From: Symsagittifera roscoffensis | Taxonomy: Eukaryota > Xenacoelomorpha > Acoela > Convolutidae | Length of the DNA: 64,000 nucleotides | Reading direction: 5' to 3' | Assembly: GCF_963678635.1 (NCBI RefSeq) | Contig: NC_087062.1 | Coordinates: 47,353,283 to 47,417,282, forward strand | Part shown: one piece after another, positions 56,951 to 64,000 of the stretch | Position numbering within the stretch: position 1 is the stretch's first letter | Layout of the letters: each line of letters opens with the position of its first letter | Notes under the pieces: model-generated | The model's database searches: none | What the model saw: only the letters and a program-made list of their open reading frames with translations | Told to the model about the DNA's origin: nothing | Program-made: the position numbers and the translations under genes

Positions 56951-59900
56951 GCACGAAGTATATTTCGACCGTCGCTCGAGGTATGTTTCGACCGTGCTCG
57001 AGCTATGATTCAACCGTGCTTAAAGTATGTTTCGACGGTGCACGAGTCAAGTTTTGACCGTGCTCTGCTCGGGGTATGTTTCGACCGTGCTCGAAGTATG
57101 TTTCGACGGTGTTCGAGAAAGTTTTCGACCATGCTCGAGGTATGTTTTCGACCGTGCTCGAGGTGAGCTTTAACCGTACTCGAGGTATGTTTAAACCGTG
57201 CTTGAGCTATGTTTCGAACCTGCACGAGGTATGTTTCGACCGTTCCGATGTATGTTTTGACCGTTTTCGAGGTATGTTTCGACCATGCACGAGGTATGTC
57301 TCGACCGTCGCTCGAGGTTTATTTCTGCCGTGCTCGAGGTATGTTCCGACAGTGCACGAGGTAGGGTTCGACCGTCGCTTGAGGTATATTTCGACCGTGC
57401 TGAGGGATTGTTTTGACCGTGTAAGGTTAAGTTTCGACCGAGCTCGAGTTAGTTTCGACCGTGCATGAGGTATGTTTCGACCGGGTTCGAGGTATGTTTC
57501 AACTGACTTCAGGTATGACAATACACGAGGTATATTTCGACCACCGCTCAAGGTATGTTTCTACCGTGCTCAAGATATGCTTCGACCGTGCACGAAGTAT
57601 GTTTCGACCGTCGCTCGAGGAAGGTTTCAACCGTGCTTGAGATGTGTTTCAACCGTGCTTGAGGTTGCTTTCGACTTCCTTCGAGTATATTTGACCAACG
57701 CTCACGGTATGTTTCTACCGTGCGCAAGATATGCTTTGACCGTGCACGAAGTATTTTTGGACCGTGCATGAGGTATGTTTCGACCGAGTTCGAGGTATGT
57801 TTCAACTGACTTCAGGTATGTTTTGACGATGCAAGAGGTATATTTCGACCACCGCTCAAGGTATTTTTCTACCGTGCGCAAGATATGCTTTGACCGTGCA
57901 CGAAGTATTTTTGGACCGTGCATGAGGTATGTTTCGACCGAGTTCGAGGTATGTTTCAAGTGACTTCAGGTATGTTTTGACGATGCACGAGGTATATTTC
58001 GACCACAGCTCAAGGTATGTTTCTACCGTGCTCAAGATATGCTTTGACCGTGCACGAGGTATGTCTCGACCGTCGCTCGAGGTTTATTTCTGCCGTGCTC
58101 GAGGTATGTTCCGACAGTGCACGAGGTAGGGTTCGACCGTCGCTTGAGGTATATTTCGACCGTGCTGAGGGATTGTTTTGACCGTGTAAGGTTAAGTTTC
58201 GACCGAGCTCGAGTTAGTTTCGACCGTGCATGAGGTATGTTTCGACCGGGTTCGAGGTATGTTTCAACTGACTTCAGGTATGACAATACACGAGGTATAT
58301 TTCGACCACCGCTCAAGGTATGTTTCTACCGTGCTCAAGATATGCTTCGACCGTGCACGAAGTATGTTTCGACCGTCGCTCGAGGAAGGTTTCAACCGTG
58401 CTTGAGATGTGTTTCAACCGTGCTTGAGGTTGCTTTCGACTTCCTTCGAGTATATTTGACCAACGCTCACGGTATGTTTCTACCGTGCGCAAGATATGCT
58501 TTGACCGTGCACGAAGTATTTTTGGACCGTGCATGAGGTATGTTTCGACCGAGTTCGAGGTATGTTTCAACTGACTTCAGGTATGTTTTGACGATGCAAG
58601 AGGTATATTTCGACCACCGCTCAAGGTATTTTTCTACCGTGCGCAAGATATGCTTTGACCGTGCACGAAGTATTTTTGGACCGTGCATGAGGTATGTTTC
58701 GACCGAGTTCGAGGTATGTTTCAAGTGACTTCAGGTATGTTTTGACGATGCACGAGGTATATTTCGACCACAGCTCAAGGTATGTTTCTACCGTGCTCAA
58801 GATATGCTTTGACCGTGCACGAGGTATGTCTCGACCGTCGCTCGAGGTTTATTTCTGCCGTGCTCGAGGTATGTTCCGACAGTGCACGAGGTAGGGTTCG
58901 ACCGTCGCTTGAGGTATATTTCGACCGTGCTGAGGGATTGTTTTGACCGTGTAAGGTTAAGTTTCGACCGAGCTCGAGTTAGTTTCGACCGTGCATGAGG
59001 TATGTTTCGACCGGGTTCGAGGTATGTTTCAACTGACTTCAGGTATGACAATACACGAGGTATATTTCGACCACCGCTCAAGGTATGTTTCTACCGTGCT
59101 CAAGATATGCTTCGACCGTGCACGAAGTATGTTTCGACCGTCGCTCGAGGAAGGTTTCAACCGTGCTTGAGATGTGTTTCAACCGTGCTTGAGGTTGCTT
59201 TCGACTTCCTTCGAGTATATTTGACCAACGCTCACGGTATGTTTCTACCGTGCGCAAGATATGCTTTGACCGTGCACGAAGTATTTTTGGACCGTGCATG
59301 AGGTATGTTTCGACCGAGTTCGAGGTATGTTTCAACTGACTTCAGGTATGTTTTGACGATGCAAGAGGTATATTTCGACCACCGCTCAAGGTATTTTTCT
59401 ACCGTGCGCAAGATATGCTTTGACCGTGCACGAAGTATTTTTGGACCGTGCATGAGGTATGTTTCGACCGAGTTCGAGGTATGTTTCAAGTGACTTCAGG
59501 TATGTTTTGACGATGCACGAGGTATATTTCGACCACAGCTCAAGGTATGTTTCTACCGTGCTCAAGATATGCTTTGACCGTGCACGAAGTATATTTCGAC
59601 CGTCGCTCGAGGTATGTTTCGACCGTGCTCGAGCTATGATTCAACCGTGCTTAAAGTATGTTTCGACGGTGCACGAGTCAAGTTTTGACCGTGCTCTGCT
59701 CGGGGTATGTTTCGACCGTGCTCGAAGTATGTTTCGACGGTGTTCGAGAAAGTTTTCGACCATGCTCGAGGTATGTTTTCGACCGTGCTCGAGGTGAGCT
59801 TTAACCGTACTCGAGGTATGTTTAAACCGTGCTTGAGCTATGTTTCGAACCTGCACGAGGTATGTTTCGACCGTTCCGATGTATGTTTTGACCGTTTTCG

Positions 59901-59970
59901 AGGTATGTTTCGACCATGCACGAGGTATGTCTCGACCGTCGCTCGAGGTTTATTTCTGCCGTGCTCGAGG
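56951..59970 (+). repeat. Block A, three identical-looking 765-bp units, block A again
   Basis: Units at 57287-58051, 58052-58816 and 58817-59581 are exactly 765 bp apart; I found no difference between them where I compared line by line. They are bracketed by two copies of a 336-bp block (56951-57286 and 59582-59917, offset 2631 bp), and the second is followed by the first 50 or so bases of another 765-bp unit. This A-B-B-B-A-b pattern fits amplification by unequal exchange. Confidence 0.9.
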
Positions 59971-61145
59971 TATGTTTCTACCGTGCTCGAGTTATGTTGC
60001 AACCATGCTCGAGGTATGCTTTCGACCGTGCTTGAGGTATGCTCTAACCGTACTGGAGATATGTTTAGATCTAGATTGAGCTATTTTTTGACCCTGCACG
60101 AGTTATGATTCAACTGTCGCACGAGGTATGTTTCTACCGTGCTCAAGATATGCTTCGACCGTGCACGAAGTATGTTTCGACCGTCGCTCGAGGAAGGTTT
60201 CAACCGTGCTTGAGATGTGTTTCAACCGTGCTTGAGGTTGCTTTCGACTTCCTTCGAGTATATTTGACCACCGGTCAAGGTATGTTTCTACCGAGTTCGA
60301 GGTATTTTTCAACTGACTTCAGGTATGTTTTGACGATGCACGAGGTATAGTTCGACCACCGCTCAAGGTATTTTTCTACCGTGCTCAAGATATGCTTTGA
60401 TCGTGCACGAAGTATGTTTCGACCGTGCATGAGGTATGTTTCGACCGAGTTCGAGGTATGTTTCAACTGACTTCAGGTATGTTTTGACGATGCACGAGGT
60501 ATATTTCGACCACCGCTCAAGGTATGTTTCTACCGTGCTCAAGATATGCTTTGACCGTGCACGAAGTAAGTTTCGACCGTCGCTCGAGGTATGTTTCGAC
60601 CGTGCTCGAGCTATGATTCAACCGTGCTTACAGTATGTTTCGACGGTGCACGAGTCAATTTTTGACAGTGCTGTGCTCGGGGTATGTTTGGACCGTGCTC
60701 GAAGTATGTTTCGACCGTGTTCGAGGAAGGTTTCGACCATGCTCGAGGTATGTTTTCGACCGTGCTCGAGGTGAGCTTTAACCGTACTCGAAGTATGTTT
60801 AAACCGTGCTTCAGCTATGTTTCGAACCTGCACGAGGTATGTTTCGACCGTGCTCGAGCTATGATTCAACCGTGCTTACAGTATGTTTCGACGGTGCACG
60901 AGTCAATTTTTGACAGTGCTGTGCTCGGGGTATGTTTGGACCGTGCTCGAAGTATGTTTTGACCGTGTTCGAGGTATGTTTCGACCATGCAAGAGGTATG
61001 TTTCGACCGTCGCTCGAGGTTTGTTTCTGCCGTGCTCGAGGTATGTTTCGACCGTGCTCGAGTTATGTTGCAACCATGCTCGAGGTATGTTTTCGACCGT
61101 GCTTGAGGTATGCTCTAACCGTACTCGAGATATGTTTAGACCTTG

Positions 61146-63990
61146 ATTGAGCTATTTTTCGACCCTGCACAAGGTATGATTCAACTGTTGCACGAGGTAT
61201 GTTTCTACCGTGCTCGAGGTATGCTTCGACCATGCACCAAGTATGTTTCGAACCTGCACGAGGTATGTTTCGACCGTGTTCGAGTATGTTTCGACCATGC
61301 ACGAGGTATGTTTCGACCGTCGCTCGAGCTATGTTTCTGCCGTGCTCGAGACATGTTTCGACGGTGCTCGAGTTATGTTGCATTCATGCTCAAGGTATGT
61401 TTTCGACCGTGCTCGAGGTATGCTTTATCCGTACTCGAGATATGTTTAGACCTTGATTGAGCTATTTTTCGACCCTGCACGTGTTATGATTCAACTGTCG
61501 CACGAGGCATGTTTCTACCGTGCTCGAGGTATGCTTCGACCATGCACCAAGTATGTTTCGAACCTGCACGAAGGTAGGTAACGACCGTGTTCGAGTATGT
61601 TTCGACCATGCACGAGGTATGTTTCGACCGTCGCTTGAGCTATGTTTCTGCCGTGCTCGAGACATGTTTCGACCGTCGCTCGAGCTATGTTTCTGCCGTG
61701 CTCGAGACATGTTTCGACCGTGCTCGAGTTATGTTGCATTCATGCTCAAGGTATGTTTTCGACCGTGCTCGAGGTATGCTTTATCCGTACTCGAGATTTG
61801 TTTAGACCTTGATTGAGCTATTTTTCGACCCTGCACGTGTTATGATTCAACTGTCGCACGAGGCATGTATCTACCGTGCTCGAGGTATGCTTCGACCATG
61901 CACCAAGTATGTTTCGAACCTGCACGAGGTATATTTCGACCGTGTTCGAGTATGTTTCGACCATGCACGAGGTATGTTTCGACCGTCGCTTGAGCTATGT
62001 TTCTGCCGTGCTCGAGACATGTTTCGACCGTCGCTCGAGCTATGTTTCTGCCGTGCTCGAGACATGTTTCGACCGTGCTCGAGTTATGTTGCATTCATGC
62101 TCAAGGTATGTTTTCGACCGTGCTCGAGGTATGCTTTATCCGTACTCGAGATATGTTTAGACCTTGATTGAGCTATTTTTCGACCCTGCACGTGTTATGA
62201 TTCAACTGTTGCACGAGGTATCTTTCTACCGTGCTCGAGGTATGCTTCGACCATGCACCAAGTATGTTTCGAACCTGCACGAGGTATGTTTCGACCGTGT
62301 TCGAGTATGTTTCGACCATGCACGAGGTATGTTTCGACCGTCGCTCGAGCTATGTTTCTGCCGTGCTCGAGACATGTTTCGACCGTGCTCGAGTTATGTT
62401 GCATTCATGCTCAAGGTATGTTTTCGACCGTGCTCGAGGTATGCTTTATCCGTACTCGAGATATGTTTAGACCTTGATTGAGCTATTTTTCGACCCTGCA
62501 CGTGTTATGATTCAACTGTCGCACGAGGCATGTTTCTACCGTGCTCTAGGTATGCTTCGACCATGCGCGAAGTATGTTTCGACCGTCGCTCCAGGTATTT
62601 TTCGACCGTGCTCGAGTTTTGTTTCGACCGTGCTCGAGGTATGTTCCAACCGTGCTCGAAGTATGTTCCGACCGTGCACGAGTTATGGATTGACCGCCGC
62701 TCGAGGTATGTTTTGACCGTGTACGATGTATATTTCGACCGTGCTCGATGTATGTTTCAACCAAGCATAAGACAGTTTCGAACGTGGTTGAGATATACTT
62801 CGACCATGCTCGATGTATGTTTCGATCGTGCTCGAGGTATGTTTCAATCGTGCTTCAGGTGTGTTTCGAGCGTGCACGAGGTATGTTTCGACCGACACTC
62901 GAGGTATGTTTCGACGTGCTCAACTGTGTTTCTACCGTGCTCGAGGTATGCTTCGACCATGCACCAAGTATGTTTCGAACCTGCACGAGGTATGTTTCGA
63001 CCGTGTTCGAGTATGTTTCGACCATGCACGAGGTATGTTTCGACCGTCGCTTGAGCTATGTTTCTGCCGTGCTCGAGACATGTTTCGACCGTCGCTCGAG
63101 CTATGTTTCTGCCGTGCTCGAGACATGTTTCGACCGTGCTCGAGTTATGTTGCATTCATGCTCAAGGTATGTTTTCGACCGCGCTCGAGGTATGCTTTAT
63201 CCGTACTCGAGATATGTTTAGACCTTGATTGAGCTATTTTTCGACCCTGCACGTGTTATGATTCAACTGTTGCACGAGGTATGTTTCTACCGTGCTCGAG
63301 GTATGCTTCGACCATGCACCAAGTGTGTTTCGAACCTGCACGAGGTATGTTTCGACCGTGTTCGAGTATGTTTCGACCATGCACGAGGTATGTTTCGACC
63401 GTCGCTCGAGCTATGTTTCTGCCGTGCTCGAGACATGTTTCGACCGTGTTCGAGTTATGTTGCATTCATGCTCAAGGTATGTTTTCGACCGTGCTCGAGG
63501 TATGCTTTATCCGTACTCGAGATATGTTTAGACCTTGATTGAGCTATTTTTCGACCCTGCACGTGTTATGATTCAACTGTCGCACGAGGCATGTTTCTAC
63601 CGTGCTCGAGGTATGCTTCGACCATGCGCGAAGTATGTTTCGACCGTCGCTCCAGGTATTTTTCGACCGTGCTCGAGTTTTGTTTCGACCGTGCTCGAGG
63701 TATGTTCCAACCGTGCTCGAAGTATGTTCCGACCGTGCACGAGTTATGGATTGACCGTCGCTCGAGGTATGTTTTGACCGTGTACGATGTATATTTCGAC
63801 CGTGCTCGATGTATGTTTCAACCAAGCATGAGACAGTTTCGAACGTGGTTGAGATATACTTCGACCATGCTCGATGTATGTTTCGATCGTGCTCGAGGTA
63901 TGTTTCAATCGTGCTTCAGGTGTGTTTCGAGCGTGCACGAGGTATGTTTCGACCGACACTCGAGGTATGTTTCGACGTGCTCAACTGTGT
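61146..63990 (+). repeat. 310/355-bp units and a 1061-bp super-unit
   Basis: A module beginning ATTGAGCTATTTTTCGACCC occurs at 61146, 61456, 61811, 62166, 62476, 63227 and 63537. Spacings are 310, 355, 355, 310, 751 and 310 bp. The 45-bp difference is one extra monomer dimer (22+23 bp, CTGCC-type followed by CGCTCGAG-type). The segment from 62476 is repeated from 63537 (offset 1061 bp) up to the window edge. Confidence 0.85.
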
Positions 63991-64000
63991 TTGACCGTGC

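Larger units (their letters stand above)
19567..64000 (+). repeat. Satellite array, 22-bp monomer, over 44 kb, runs off right edge
   Basis: Consensus monomer: TATGTTTCGACC followed by GTGCTCGAGG (22 bp). Common variants change the second half: GTGCACGAGG, GTGTACGAGG, GAGCTCGAGG, GTGTTCGAGG, and a 23-bp form with GTCGCTCGAGG. A 21-bp form carries AACTGACTTGAGG. At about 22 bp per unit the window holds roughly 2000 monomers, all in the same orientation apart from a recurring 15-bp insertion. Each consensus monomer contains three CpGs and an XhoI site (CTCGAG). No stop codon occurs in any of the six frames of the consensus, and 22 is not a multiple of 3, so long open frames arise on both strands; these encode 22-residue periodic peptides and are not genes. 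The left edge is gradual, with degenerate monomers from 19567. Confidence 0.97.

Noticed and set aside
19567-64000. CRISPR-like array of short repeats
   Set aside because: The 22-bp units are directly adjacent with no unique spacers, run for tens of kilobases, and lie beside a eukaryotic retroelement.

Overview
The window is eukaryotic and most likely metazoan. It has no operons, ribosome binding sites or prokaryotic genes. It holds one very large LTR-type retroelement of the Ty3/gypsy class on the minus strand, then non-coding sequence, then more than 44 kb of one short-period satellite. The sequence does not let me name the species. GT-AG splice-like signals and the apparent CpG decay of the satellite point to an organism with introns and, probably, cytosine methylation.

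Layout, high to low coordinates (the retroelement's 5'->3' direction is leftward). 19567-64000: satellite array of a 22-bp monomer, all in one orientation, organised into many higher-order repeat blocks (about 310/355, 386, 765, 773, 1061, 1114, 1240-1270, 1446 and 1987 bp). 15740-19566: non-coding; putative 5' leader and LTR of the element, with a 30-bp tandem repeat and a recurring GGAGGGT motif. 13991-15739: Gag N-terminal part with coiled coil. 11886-14030: rest of capsid, two CCHC zinc knuckles, aspartic protease. 7674-11867: reverse transcriptase, RNase H, a roughly 500-residue linker, integrase with GPY/F module. 6264-7658: acidic region plus a macro-like domain, in the same frame as pol. 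5813-6263: non-coding, with a candidate 347-bp intron and a perfect 20-bp palindrome. 3680-5812: coiled coil plus an SGNH/GDSL hydrolase with intact catalytic residues. 1373-3673: a second, catalytically degenerate SGNH-like domain plus unknown sequence, in the same frame as the preceding ORF. 1-1415: open frame running off the left edge.

Read together, the left 15.8 kb looks like two very long reading frames of one giant retroelement: Gag-PR-RT-RH-IN-macro, and an accessory SGNH polyprotein. Five breaks interrupt them: two -1 frame changes (about 14 kb and 1.4 kb) and three single in-frame stops of three different kinds (TAA 11886-11888, TGA 7674-7676, TAG 3680-3682). Everything between the breaks is open over thousands of codons, so the copy is young or still constrained. 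Combining integrase, a macro domain and two SGNH-type domains in one LTR element is the most unusual content of the window.

The satellite consensus has no stop codon in any of its six frames. Its many open frames, on both strands, are therefore artefacts and are not annotated as genes.
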